Made by a program: the position numbers and the translations under genes
Part shown: in pieces, positions 8,107-16,512 of the stretch
Numbering within the stretch: position 1 is the stretch's first letter
How the letters are laid out: each line of letters opens with the position of its first letter
The notes under the pieces: generated by a model
What the model was told of the DNA's origin: nothing
Seen by the model: the letters and a program-made list of their open reading frames with translations, nothing else
Databases searched by the model: none
NCBI GenBank assembly: GCA_944324085.1
Contig: CALUUX010000021.1
Coordinates: forward strand, 1 to 49,033
Length of the DNA: 49,033 bases
Direction of reading: 5' to 3'
From: an uncultured Mailhella sp.
GTDB taxonomy: Bacteria; Desulfobacterota; Desulfovibrionia; Desulfovibrionales; Desulfovibrionaceae

Positions 8107-8670
8107 TAGGAACGAGGAGAAAAAACAGAATTCTTGATGTTGTCTTGCCATAACTGAAAACAGTTTTCAAGATAACCTGAGAGGTCTCTCTTTAGCAAGA
8201 GTAAAGATGAAGTAAGAAACGAAATGGCTAGGTATAGGTGATGTATTCAAGTATTTTTTGACGCATAATATGGAATACACATTATCAATTGGGCAATTAA
8301 TTTCGATTTCAAGACTCATTATTCATGCAATAATCATGCAAAAATATATTTTTTCGTTGAAATAAGTTTAATAAAATGGAAAATATAGAAATAGTTTTAT
8401 ATAAAATCGTGAAAAATATAATCGCATTTTTATAAAAGTTTCAAGAAACCTTCAACGGATAATAAGGGATAAGATTCGGCGTCGTTCAACTTCTGGCATA
8501 AACGTCTTGCCGCTTTTACTTAAAGACAAGTGGAGATGAAAACGTTCCGCGTCACGACGCTCAAGGGACTTTCACGAGCGTTTTGAAGAGGTGAAGCACG
8601 TCCTGTCGTCGGATCGCGCAGCCTTTGTGGACGGCGTACCTGTGGAGCAAGGCGATGTATGACGCGTAAA
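8107..8670. other. AT-rich intergenic region with palindrome, repeats and a possible coding remnant
   Basis: No intact gene was found here. A 15-base palindrome (TGAAAAC-A-GTTTTCA) lies at 8155-8169. TCATGCAA is repeated directly at 8323-8330 and 8334-8341, 11 bases apart. The stretch 8200-8470 is far more AT-rich than the rest of the window. At about 8565-8665 the base composition returns to normal and a plus-strand frame reads DFHERFEEVKHVLSSDRAAF and ends at a TGA; it has no start and may be the tail of a decayed gene. Confidence 0.45.
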
Positions 8671-8671
8671 A

Positions 8672-8706
8672 GCCCCATCGGGAGGGGACTGTTTTCCCGA
8701 TGGGGC
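8672..8706 (-). terminator. Intrinsic terminator of the DASS-flavoprotein operon
   Basis: A perfect 12-base stem (GCCCCATCGGGA and its complement, 8672-8683 with 8695-8706) around an 11-base loop. In the minus-strand RNA it is followed by UUUU. It sits 40 bases after the flavoprotein stop. Confidence 0.85.
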
Positions 8707-8745
8707 CAGAGATTCCTTCAACGCGGGAGGCGCGAGGGGGAGGAA

Positions 8746-10356
8746 TCAGTTATTAATGGGCGTCTCTGCGGCGGCCATGCGGCCGGCGGCTCTGCCTGAG
8801 GTGATGCAGTCGCCGATATTTGCCGCCGTTTCATATACGTGGCGTATCATGGCTCCCAGTTCGCCGGCGACGTACAGTCTGGCTATGGGATCGCCGAATA
8901 CGTCAAGCACGCGATGTTTTTCGTCACGGGTGAGTCCTCCGTGGGTATTGGTGACCAGCGGCCAGGCCTTCATGGCGTAATAGGGGGCTTTTTCGATGGG
9001 CTTGTAGAACGAGCGGGCTCCGCGTCGAAATTCATCGAACTCCACGCCGGAACGCAGCGTCGCGTTCCATTTCTCAAGGGTGGCGCGCAGCGCGTGAACG
9101 TCCATTTTTTTTTCGCTGTCAGGATCGGCGTTGATTTTGTCGCAAAGCTCTTCGAGGGTGTTCCCTTTGAGAATCCAGCCTTTTTCCACTTCTTCGCTGT
9201 TGTCTTGGCTCCATTTGTAGTTTTCCCACGAGGTGTTGGCTATCGGCCCCCAATTTCTGCCTTCCTCGTCAAAGATAACCCAGCTCGGTATTCTGGGATA
9301 TCCGTTGTCGCCGGGGTTATAGAAAGGCTTCATCCAGAGGGAGCCGTCGAATATTTCCATGGGACGATGATTGAGGTCGGCCCCCATGGGAGCGAACTCG
9401 TTCATATAGCGCGAACCCATTTTGTCAACGACGATCCACGGCGTGGGGCGCAGTCTGTTGTAGCGGCCCATGTTTCCCGCGGGGCCGCAGTGACGGAATC
9501 CCGTCTTGAATCCTGGAATTTCGAAGCCGTAGCTTCCATGAAGATTCCACATGCCTCCGATATCCGCTCCCACAGCCTGGGCCATGGTGATGCCGTCGCC
9601 CGTGTTGCTGGCGTGGCAATAGGAAATGTATTTGATTCCCTGACAGAATTTTTTGTAGAATTCCTGATTGTTTTCGTAGCCGCCGCAGGCCAGGATGACG
9701 GCTTTTCTTGCCTTGACGGCGAGCGTTTTGCCTTCGCTTTCCGCAATGACGCCGAGTATGTCTTGCGTTTCGGGGTCTCTGACCAGCTTTTTTCCGGCCG
9801 TGCGGTACATAAGCTCAATGTTCCGGCTTTCCACGTTGTCCATAAGGATTTTCATCAGCACCATGCCGCCGGGAACGCGTCCCGTTTCAATGCCCGCGAC
9901 TTTGACAGCTCCGGGAAACCAGCTTGGGGATTCTGTAAAGCCGGGAATTTGATCGGGCATCAAAACGTACATGGCTTCCCGGCCTTCATGATCGAAAATC
10001 GCGCCGCCCATTTCCTTCATAGAGCGGGGCGTGCGGAACGTGGCGCCGTCTATTTCCGCGAGTTTTCGCATATACTGTTCATTTTTCGTCAGTTCGTCGC
10101 AAAATTCTTTCAGTATCGCGTCCGGCACGCGTCCGGCGGCGGAACAGCGCAGATACGAGAACATTTTTTGGGCGTCATTGCAGCACATGATGCCTCCCGA
10201 AGCGGCAGGGGAGCAGCCCGCGGGATGACGTTCCTTTTCCATGATAAGCGTTTGAGCTCCTGCGTCATGGGCTTCGATGGCAGCCACGGCCCCCGCAAAA
10301 CCATACCCTATGACGATGATGTCGACTTCCTTATCCCATATGCGAGGCGTATTCAT
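8746..10356 (-). CDS. FAD-binding fumarate-reductase/KstD-like oxidoreductase
   Basis: A 536-residue flavoprotein of the family that includes fumarate reductase flavoproteins, tricarballylate dehydrogenase and 3-ketosteroid dehydrogenases. The FAD fold appears at residues about 10-40 (VDIIVIGYGFAGAVAAIEAH), and the C-terminal FAD/substrate part reads THGGL then LYVAGELG and ITSGRAAGR. It has no signal peptide and no heme or flavin-transfer domain, so it is cytoplasmic and must use a separate electron carrier. The open frame extends upstream into the transporter gene; the ATG at 10356 is chosen because AGGAG lies 8 bases before it, 20 bases after the transporter stop. It probably reduces or oxidises the acid imported by that transporter. 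Exact substrate unknown. Confidence 0.82.
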   Translation of the reverse strand: MNTPRIWDKEVDIIVIGYGFAGAVAAIEAHDAGAQTLIMEKERHPAGCSPAASGGIMCCNDAQKMFSYLRCSAAGRVPDAILKEFCDELTKNEQYMRKLAEIDGATFRTPRSMKEMGGAIFDHEGREAMYVLMPDQIPGFTESPSWFPGAVKVAGIETGRVPGGMVLMKILMDNVESRNIELMYRTAGKKLVRDPETQDILGVIAESEGKTLAVKARKAVILACGGYENNQEFYKKFCQGIKYISYCHASNTGDGITMAQAVGADIGGMWNLHGSYGFEIPGFKTGFRHCGPAGNMGRYNRLRPTPWIVVDKMGSRYMNEFAPMGADLNHRPMEIFDGSLWMKPFYNPGDNGYPRIPSWVIFDEEGRNWGPIANTSWENYKWSQDNSEEVEKGWILKGNTLEELCDKINADPDSEKKMDVHALRATLEKWNATLRSGVEFDEFRRGARSFYKPIEKAPYYAMKAWPLVTNTHGGLTRDEKHRVLDVFGDPIARLYVAGELGAMIRHVYETAANIGDCITSGRAAGRMAAAETPINN

Positions 10357-10376
10357 AACGATTCTCCTGGCGTCGT

Positions 10377-11840
10377 TTAGAAAAGAATGGATCCGGCCAA
10401 ATAGATGACGACGGACAAAATAATTAATGACAGCGCGATCAAGATAGGCGCGATTTTCCAGATCGCTTTTGTCGGCACCCAGTCGTTGCCGTGCAGCATG
10501 GCGGCTGTGGAGCTGGCGGCCGGCGTCAGGAAGGCAAGGCAGCAGGTGTTGATGACGAGTATCACCGCAAGTTCCGGCGCCACGCCTTTGGCTGAGCAGT
10601 AGGTAAAGATCACGGGCATCATGATGGCCGCGATGGCAGTATTGTTGATGCACTGCGTGAAGGCGGCGGCCACCACGCCCATGCAGACGGCGAACACTAC
10701 TGTGGAATTGGCGCTGAACAGCGGCTCCATGGCCAGAAGCATGAACTGGGTAATGCCGCTTTTGGGATCGGCGAGAGGGCCGGCCATGGGCAGCGTGAAG
10801 CAAAGAATGAAGATGATGGGCCAGGCCACGCCTTCCGTGATGGCCTGCTTGAACGACATCAGCTCCTTGCCTTCAATGCGTATGGCAAAAAGTATCGCGA
10901 CAAGCAGAATGCATATTCCTGCAGAGCCGAGTTTTTTGCAAAAGGCCGAGATCATTAAATCCTTGGGAAGAAAACTGGGCGCCATCATTAAGACGATCAG
11001 CGCGATCAGAAAACCGAACAGCATTTTTTGCGTGCCGTTCAGGGTCATGGTTTCGCCTTTGAGCAGAACGGCAATGTCCAGCTTTTCCAGTTTGCTCACG
11101 TCCGGACGGAAAAGATATTTCCCTACGAGAACGAACATAAGCAGGCAGCAGACGCACCCCGTGATGGCTATAGCCATGTAGGAAGCGTAGTCAATGGGAA
11201 CGCCGGACAGTTTTTCATACGTGCTGATGGCGACGAAGGGAACGGCTTTGAAAGGAATAAGCGCCATGCCCAGCTGAGCCGCGAACACGGAACCTATGAA
11301 CATCATGATGGGATATCCTTCCCCTTTTTTGTAGCCGCAAATATCGAAAACGCCGTACAGCAGTCCCCATCCGATGACTGCCGCTGGCGTGGCACTGGTC
11401 AGTCCGCCGAGCGTGGAGATGGAAGCGAGAAGCGCGAAGGTGGGCAGCCATGGTTTGTGCAGAATGCATTTTCGGCTCACAAACCACAGCGAAATGTATT
11501 TTGAGATGCCGTATTTGTTCAGCACCGCGCTGAACACGAAAATGAACAGGATCATGACGACGGAAACGTCGCCAAAACTTTTATTGAGCAGCGAACCTGC
11601 CGGCATGACGTCCAAGAGAATGATGGCAAGCAGACCGACCATGCTTGGCCATATAATGTCGATGAATATCCAGGCGTAGATGACGCCCAGAAACACGCCG
11701 ACGACTTTCATGCCGTAAGGTGTCAGAGGTTCGATGGGGGAAAGTTGACCGAAAAAAAAGGTGATAAGAAGAAAAATGGCGGAATGAACCATATAGGAAA
11801 AATGGCTGAAACCTTTTCCGCTTGCCGGACTGGACGCCAT
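10377..11840 (-). CDS. DASS/SLC13-family anion (di/tricarboxylate) transporter
   Basis: A 487-residue integral membrane protein with about a dozen hydrophobic segments, resembling the divalent anion:sodium symporter family. Two related stretches, LGGLTSATPAAVIGWG and CLAFLTPAASSTAAMLHG, match the repeated substrate-binding loops of this family. The ATG at 11840 has AGGAGGAG 5 bases upstream; 16 further codons upstream are open but lack a ribosome site. It is the first gene of a two-gene operon with the flavoprotein and lies behind a sigma-54 promoter. Carboxylate uptake is inferred from the family and the partner enzyme. Confidence 0.85.
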   Translation of the reverse strand: MASSPASGKGFSHFSYMVHSAIFLLITFFFGQLSPIEPLTPYGMKVVGVFLGVIYAWIFIDIIWPSMVGLLAIILLDVMPAGSLLNKSFGDVSVVMILFIFVFSAVLNKYGISKYISLWFVSRKCILHKPWLPTFALLASISTLGGLTSATPAAVIGWGLLYGVFDICGYKKGEGYPIMMFIGSVFAAQLGMALIPFKAVPFVAISTYEKLSGVPIDYASYMAIAITGCVCCLLMFVLVGKYLFRPDVSKLEKLDIAVLLKGETMTLNGTQKMLFGFLIALIVLMMAPSFLPKDLMISAFCKKLGSAGICILLVAILFAIRIEGKELMSFKQAITEGVAWPIIFILCFTLPMAGPLADPKSGITQFMLLAMEPLFSANSTVVFAVCMGVVAAAFTQCINNTAIAAIMMPVIFTYCSAKGVAPELAVILVINTCCLAFLTPAASSTAAMLHGNDWVPTKAIWKIAPILIALSLIILSVVIYLAGSILF

Positions 11841-11970
11841 AAACTCCTCCTGATGATGACAATGCGAGATGTTTTCTTCCGTTTCCAAAAGTCTTTATGC
11901 GCTGTTGGACCCTCCCCATAGACGAAACGATTGCGATGGCGAGCTCTCGACCATAGACTGCTGATAAGTA

Positions 11971-11986
11971 AGCAAAAAATGTGCCA
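11971..11986 (-). promoter_or_regulatory. Sigma-54 promoter of the DASS-flavoprotein operon
   Basis: The minus strand reads TGGCACATTTTTTGCT, matching the -24/-12 consensus TGGCAC-N5-TTGCW, with GG and GC ten bases apart. Transcription would begin near 11958, leaving a leader of about 118 bases. The adjacent divergent gene encodes a sigma-54 activator. Confidence 0.85.
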
Positions 11987-11997
11987 AAAATAATTTT

Positions 11998-12026
11998 TTG
12001 TTTTTTCAATAAGTTAAGCTTATATC
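11998..12026 (+). promoter_or_regulatory. Candidate sigma-70 promoter of the sigma-54 activator gene, with overlapping palindrome
   Basis: TTGTTT and TATATC are separated by 17 bases, predicting a start near 12033. The inverted repeat ATAAG-TTAAG-CTTAT at 12009-12023 overlaps it and lies about 25 bases upstream of the -24 element of the opposite operon, so it could be an activator site and an autoregulatory site together. Confidence 0.4.
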
Positions 12027-12105
12027 TAAAACGGGTTGCTTTATTTTTTTCTATTTTTTATTCATAAAAAACTTAGTATTTTTCTTTAAAATCATGGAGA
12101 GAAAC

Positions 12106-13680
12106 ATGCCGTCCGGCCATGATGGATACGCAATGCCCACGTTTTCGGAAGTGCACAGAATGAAAGGCCTTCAGAATACGCTCAACTATCTTCTGGAGCT
12201 TTTGCAAGAGGATATTCCGCTTGAGCGGGCCAATATTCTTTTTATCAGCCATACCGCGTCGACCATCATCGACATCGCAGACACGAATGAGACCTTTGTC
12301 ATGGGAAGCTACCATGATGATCAGAATTCGCTGAAGCCTGTGGTGTTGATGGATAAAATCAAGGAAACGACCGTTGTCAATGACCTCTTGCAATATCAGA
12401 CCAATGAGAATCTTTTTCAGGATCCGTTTTGTCAGGATTTGCCTTTTCTGATGTACAAGTCGCTGCTTCGGCTGCCCCTGCTTTCCAATAAAAACTGCAC
12501 GGTTGTCATCAATTTCTGGTCGCAGCAAAAGAACGTGTTTAAAGATGAAGCCAGGCGACAGATTGAACATGTCCTCATTCCGTTGAAAAAGAAGTTTCAG
12601 GCGCATATTTCTGCCATTACTTTTCAGGGAAGCGTACCTCTGCCGCAAACGCTGTCCGGGCAGGAACGTCTGAATCTTTGTCCGGGACTCAGTCAGATAA
12701 GCAGGATTGTGGAGGCCGTCGCCAGGTGTGACAGCACGGTGCTTCTTTTAGGAGAAACGGGCACCGGAAAAGAAGTCATTGCCGACGCCATACATCAGCT
12801 TTCCCATAGAAACGCCGCTCCGTTTATAAAAATTAATTGCGGTTCGTTTCCTGAAAGTTTGATTGACAGCATGTTGTTCGGCCATGAAAAAGGCAGCTTT
12901 ACAGGAGCCACCCATACCAAGCCTGGATATTTTGAGATGGCCGACGGAGGAACCCTTTTTCTGGATGAAATTGGGGAAATGTCTCCCGCGACGCAGGTGC
13001 GCCTTCTTAGAGTGTTGGACACCGGAATGATTCGTCGCATCGGGGCGTCGCATGAATTTCGGATCGACGTGCGCATTGTGGCGGCGACGCATGAAAATCT
13101 TCCGCAAAAAGTGGAATCCGGGCAGTTTCGTCAGGATCTCTGGTATCGTCTGGCGGTGTTGCCGTTGCGCGTTCCTCCGCTGCGTGAACGTCTGGAAGAT
13201 ATTCCTGTTCTTGTGCGGCATTTTGTTCATAATAAAGCCTATAAGTTGGGCTTTGACGCTTTGCCTGATATCTCAGAGGAAGAGCTCCAGACGCTTATTC
13301 AATATAAATGGAAGGGCAACGTGCGAGAGCTTGAACATACGATAGAACGGGCTCTCATAAAATATAAGATAGACAATAGAAACAATGAGCAGCTGCATTT
13401 TGATCTTTCCCCCGCGATCCGAATCCGCAAGACCGTCGCGCCGGAAAGACGAAAGGAGGCGGAATCTTCCGCCATTCCTGCATCCGTGCGCCATGATGGG
13501 GAATGGCCGACCATGAAGGAATTGCAGCGTCGTTATGTCAAGGAAGTCATCGCGCACTGCCATGGCAAGCTCACGGGAGCCGGCTCCGCCAGCAGTATAT
13601 TGGATATGCATTATACGACGCTTCGCAGCTATATCCATGAGATAGGCCTGCCTGTGGAAAAGAGGAAAAAACGCGTCTGA
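12106..13680 (+). CDS. Sigma-54-dependent transcriptional activator
   Basis: A 524-residue enhancer-binding protein. The N-terminal 180 residues look like a GAF-type sensor. The central AAA+ domain has Walker A GETGTGKEV, the sigma-54 contact loop as GSFTGA (a common variant of GAFTGA) and Walker B GGTLFLDEIGEM. The C-terminal region is a Fis-like helix-turn-helix with the unusual ending SSILDMHYTTLRSYIHEIGL. There are ATGs at 12094 and 12106; only the second has GGAGAG at a proper distance, so it is preferred. It is divergent from a sigma-54-promoted transporter operon and is its likely activator. Its GC content, about 45 percent in a counted line, is lower than that of the surrounding housekeeping genes, hinting at transfer. 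Confidence 0.93.
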   Translation: MPSGHDGYAMPTFSEVHRMKGLQNTLNYLLELLQEDIPLERANILFISHTASTIIDIADTNETFVMGSYHDDQNSLKPVVLMDKIKETTVVNDLLQYQTNENLFQDPFCQDLPFLMYKSLLRLPLLSNKNCTVVINFWSQQKNVFKDEARRQIEHVLIPLKKKFQAHISAITFQGSVPLPQTLSGQERLNLCPGLSQISRIVEAVARCDSTVLLLGETGTGKEVIADAIHQLSHRNAAPFIKINCGSFPESLIDSMLFGHEKGSFTGATHTKPGYFEMADGGTLFLDEIGEMSPATQVRLLRVLDTGMIRRIGASHEFRIDVRIVAATHENLPQKVESGQFRQDLWYRLAVLPLRVPPLRERLEDIPVLVRHFVHNKAYKLGFDALPDISEEELQTLIQYKWKGNVRELEHTIERALIKYKIDNRNNEQLHFDLSPAIRIRKTVAPERRKEAESSAIPASVRHDGEWPTMKELQRRYVKEVIAHCHGKLTGAGSASSILDMHYTTLRSYIHEIGLPVEKRKKRV

Positions 13681-13766
13681 TTTCAGGCCATACGCAAAGG
13701 GCATGGGGGCCAGAAAGAAAAGATCGTCTCAAGGAGCGTTGAAGGCAAGAAAAAGGCGCAAAAAAA

Positions 13767-13793
13767 GCGTCGGCTTAATGCTCAAGCCGACGC
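13767..13793 (-). terminator. Intrinsic terminator of the tRNA-Arg transcript
   Basis: A perfect 10-base stem (GCGTCGGCTT/AAGCCGACGC) with a 7-base loop. In minus-strand RNA it is followed at once by seven U (plus-strand A-run at 13760-13766). In the plus direction it has no U-tract, so it serves the tRNA first and may only partly stop the activator gene. Confidence 0.85.
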
Positions 13794-13843
13794 CAGTCAA
13801 TCATGAATAATATTTTCGGAGCCGTTGTTCGCTCATAGGATGA

Positions 13844-13920
<77 letters not shown>

Positions 13921-13930
13921 ACGGCTGAAA

Positions 13931-13959
13931 AACTTATCCTTTGGGAGAAACGCTGTCAA
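13931..13959 (-). promoter_or_regulatory. Sigma-70 promoter of tRNA-Arg
   Basis: Minus-strand TTGACA (13959-13954), a 17-base spacer and TAAGTT (13936-13931) predict transcription from about 13925, a few bases before the mature tRNA 5' end at 13920. Confidence 0.75.
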
Positions 13960-14042
13960 GCGCGAGGGATTACGCGGCGGGAGCGATCCTTCCTACGGAA
14001 CGACGACTCGTAGCGCGTCGATCATTCTTCTTCCGGCAGGGA

Positions 14043-14408
14043 TCAGGAAATCTTTTCAATGTAGCGAACGCGCAAATGCAGATCCTTTTCCGGGCCGTTT
14101 TTCTTTTTGCCGATTTCTCCAGTGATTTTGACGGTGTCCTGAGGCGTGATGTCGAGCTGTCCGAAAACGTGCGGCGGAATGTCTATGGTCATGCTCCCGC
14201 TTTTGTCCTGAAAGACGTATCTGTTTTTCTCCAGATGCTTGACGATGTTGCCTTCCAGAACGCAGGTGGTCATGTCGCCTGCCTGCACGGCGGCCTGAAC
14301 GGTGTTGATGACCTCTCTGCTGTCGCTGGGACCGCGGAATCCGGCATAAGCCGACGTCGTCATGATGAGAGCCATGGACAGAGATGCAACCAGAACGGAA
14401 ATTTTCAT
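14043..14408 (-). CDS. YgiW/YdeI-type periplasmic OB-fold (BOF) protein
   Basis: A 121-residue secreted protein. The signal peptide MKISVLVASLSMALIMTTSAYA is followed by FRGPSDSREVINTVQAA and a small beta-barrel with LEGNIVKHLEKNRYVFQDKS and TVKITGEI, typical of the bacterial OB-fold (BOF) family linked to stress tolerance in E. coli (YgiW, YdeI). Much longer upstream frames are open, but the ATG at 14408 has GGAGG in front and starts the signal peptide. It appears to be a single gene. Ligand and exact role unknown. Confidence 0.85.
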   Translation of the reverse strand: MKISVLVASLSMALIMTTSAYAGFRGPSDSREVINTVQAAVQAGDMTTCVLEGNIVKHLEKNRYVFQDKSGSMTIDIPPHVFGQLDITPQDTVKITGEIGKKKNGPEKDLHLRVRYIEKIS

Positions 14409-14455
14409 AACAACCTCCGGAAGAGTGTGAAGACGGCATGCCGCCTTCGGGCATG

Positions 14456-14484
14456 ATGGTAGGGAATTTTGCCGGGTTCCGCAA
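14456..14484 (-). promoter_or_regulatory. Candidate promoter of the BOF-protein gene
   Basis: Minus-strand TTGCGG, 17 bases, then TACCAT, with a predicted start near 14449 and a leader of about 40 bases. The -10 match is only moderate. Confidence 0.35.
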
Positions 14485-14654
14485 CTGATGTTGGGGCGAG
14501 AGACGACGCGAACGAAAGTCCGGACCCATAATCGTTCGCTTTCTCCCGTTGCGAACGGCGAATCCTGACGTGTGGAGACGACAAGAACGGCCGATCGCAA
14601 AGCGTTGGACTCCACAACCGACCGCTCCGTCAAAATCGTTTTTTGGGGGGGAGG

Positions 14655-15023
14655 CTAGACTTCGGCTCCCACGCGCATGAGTTCAAAGGTGACGCCCTGC
14701 GGGACGGCGACAAAGGAACAATCGTCGCTGGCCTTGTTGAGCAGTTTGCCGCCGAATTCGTTCACGAGCTTTTCTGCCATGGCGTTGGGGTCGTCCACGC
14801 GGACGCCGATGTGGTTGAGGCCGCAGGCGGAAGCGTTCGGCATGGGAGCGTCGGCGGGAATTTTCTTAAGGAAGATCTGCACGCCGGAAAGCGTGACGAC
14901 CGCGCCGTCCGCGCCTCCGAACTTGCGGAAGCGCACGAAGCTGGCGTCGAAGGCTTTGGTCCAAAGATTGATCATGGCGTCGAGGTCGGCGCAGCAGAGA
15001 TGAACATGGTCAAAGGAAGTCAT
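14655..15023 (-). CDS. VOC-superfamily (glyoxalase-like) protein
   Basis: A 122-residue protein with one vicinal-oxygen-chelate unit: two beta-alpha-beta-beta-beta repeats beginning FDHVHLCCADL and LNHIGVRVDD. The histidines in these strands and the glutamate in FELMRV near the end fit the metal-binding positions of glyoxalases and methylmalonyl-CoA epimerases. GGAGG lies 5 bases before the ATG. It follows homoserine dehydrogenase by 51 bases in the same direction. The reaction cannot be assigned from sequence alone. Confidence 0.8.
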   Translation of the reverse strand: MTSFDHVHLCCADLDAMINLWTKAFDASFVRFRKFGGADGAVVTLSGVQIFLKKIPADAPMPNASACGLNHIGVRVDDPNAMAEKLVNEFGGKLLNKASDDCSFVAVPQGVTFELMRVGAEV

Positions 15024-15074
15024 GAGTTCCTCCGTGGTGGATGCGGGTTGCGAGAGCGCGGGTACGAGGCGGGA

Positions 15075-16394
15075 TCAGGCTCCCTCGGCCTCGTTGCCGC
15101 TGGAAGCGAGAATGCGGAAACATGTGGCGGGCACCAGCAGCGTGCCGTTTTCATGCAGGATGCGCGTGGCTTTTTTGATAGCTCTGCCGGTGGTTTCGTG
15201 CGTCATGAGCACGAGGGAGACGCAGTCGTCACGTGTGGCGGCCTTCTGGATAAGCTGGGCGAAACTGATGCCCTCCTTGGCGAACACCGTGGCGATGTCG
15301 CGCAGCACGCCGGGAGTGTCGCGCACGGTGGCGCGCACGTACCAGGGGCTCTCGGCCTCGTCGGAGGGGAGAATTTCGGCGTCGGGCAGAGCTTGAACGA
15401 AACCGGTATTGGCTTCCGCGCTGTTGACGGCGTCGCGGCGGGCGAGGGCCAGCAGATCGCCGAGCACGGCGCTGGCCGTGGGACGGCTGCCCGCGCCAAG
15501 ACCGTGCAGGAACAGGGATCCTACGGCGTTGCCTTCGATGCGCACGGCGTTGTACGCGCCGTTCACGCGGGCCAGCAGCATGGCGTGATGCACGAGAGCG
15601 GGGAACACGCCGGCTTCTATCTTGCCGTTTTCATCGCGAGCCTGGCCGATGAGCTTGATGCGATAGCCGAACTCACGGGCGAACTGAATGTCCAGAGGAT
15701 TGAGCCCGCGGATGCCTTCCACGGAGAGCTTGGAAAAATCGTAATGCACGCCCCAGGCGAGGCGGATGAGCAGCACCAGTTTATGAGCGGCGTCCTGTCC
15801 GTCGATGTCCAGGGACGGATCGGCTTCGGCCAGGCCCAGATCCTGCGCTTCCTTGAGCGCGGTGGGGAAGTCGAAGCCGTGGCTGTTCATTTCGGAAAGA
15901 ATGTAGTTGGACGTGCCGTTGAGAATGCCCATCACCGAGGTGATGTGATTGCCGGCCAGGCTGTCGCGCAGCGTCTGAATGACGGGAATCGCTCCCGCGG
16001 AACTGGCTTCGTAGCCCAGCGCCACGTTTTTTTTCGCGGCGAGGGCGAAGATTTCCCGGCCGTATTCCGCAAGAAGGGCCTTGTTGGCGGTAACGACGGA
16101 CTTGCCGTTTTCTATGGAGCGCAGAATCAGTTCTCTGGCCACGGTGGTTCCGCCCATAAGCTCCACGACTACCTGAATATCGGGATCGTCGGCGAGAGAC
16201 ATGGCGTTGTCGGTGAGAACGACGCCTTCGGGCAGATCGCGTTTTTTGGCGATATTGTGGACGGCCACCGCCTTGATCGTGATTTCGCGACCCGTTCTGC
16301 GCAGAATTTCGTCATGATTCTTTTGCAGCATTTCCACGAGGCCGCCGCCGACCGTTCCGAGGCCGGCTATTCCGATGCAGAGGTTCTGAGACAT
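15075..16394 (-). CDS. hom: Homoserine dehydrogenase
   Basis: A 439-residue enzyme that reduces aspartate semialdehyde to homoserine, the branch point to threonine and methionine. The N-terminal NAD(P) fold reads CIGIAGLGTVGGGLVEML, the catalytic domain contains GILNGTSNYILSEM and EAQDLGLAEADPSLDIDGQDAAHK, and the last 80 residues form an ACT domain (YVRATVRDTPGVLRDIATVF), suggesting feedback by an amino acid such as threonine. The start at 16394 has GGAG 6 bases upstream; the open frame further upstream overlaps the aminotransferase gene. It lies 118 bases after that gene, probably in one operon. Confidence 0.95.
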   Translation of the reverse strand: MSQNLCIGIAGLGTVGGGLVEMLQKNHDEILRRTGREITIKAVAVHNIAKKRDLPEGVVLTDNAMSLADDPDIQVVVELMGGTTVARELILRSIENGKSVVTANKALLAEYGREIFALAAKKNVALGYEASSAGAIPVIQTLRDSLAGNHITSVMGILNGTSNYILSEMNSHGFDFPTALKEAQDLGLAEADPSLDIDGQDAAHKLVLLIRLAWGVHYDFSKLSVEGIRGLNPLDIQFAREFGYRIKLIGQARDENGKIEAGVFPALVHHAMLLARVNGAYNAVRIEGNAVGSLFLHGLGAGSRPTASAVLGDLLALARRDAVNSAEANTGFVQALPDAEILPSDEAESPWYVRATVRDTPGVLRDIATVFAKEGISFAQLIQKAATRDDCVSLVLMTHETTGRAIKKATRILHENGTLLVPATCFRILASSGNEAEGA

Positions 16395-16512
16395 GAAAGC
16401 TCCGGAGGAGGGAAAGAGGGTTTGCTCTGGGTCCGAGGCGCGTCGCGCGTCGCGGTTCGGGCGTGGGGCAACGCCGCTGCGGCCTTGCCTCCACGCCCTG
16501 GTCGTCAGGATA

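Noticed and set aside
13681..13843. An attachment-site duplicate of the tRNA-Arg 3' end
   Set aside because: No second copy of the T-arm/acceptor sequence was found on reading the module and its left flank.
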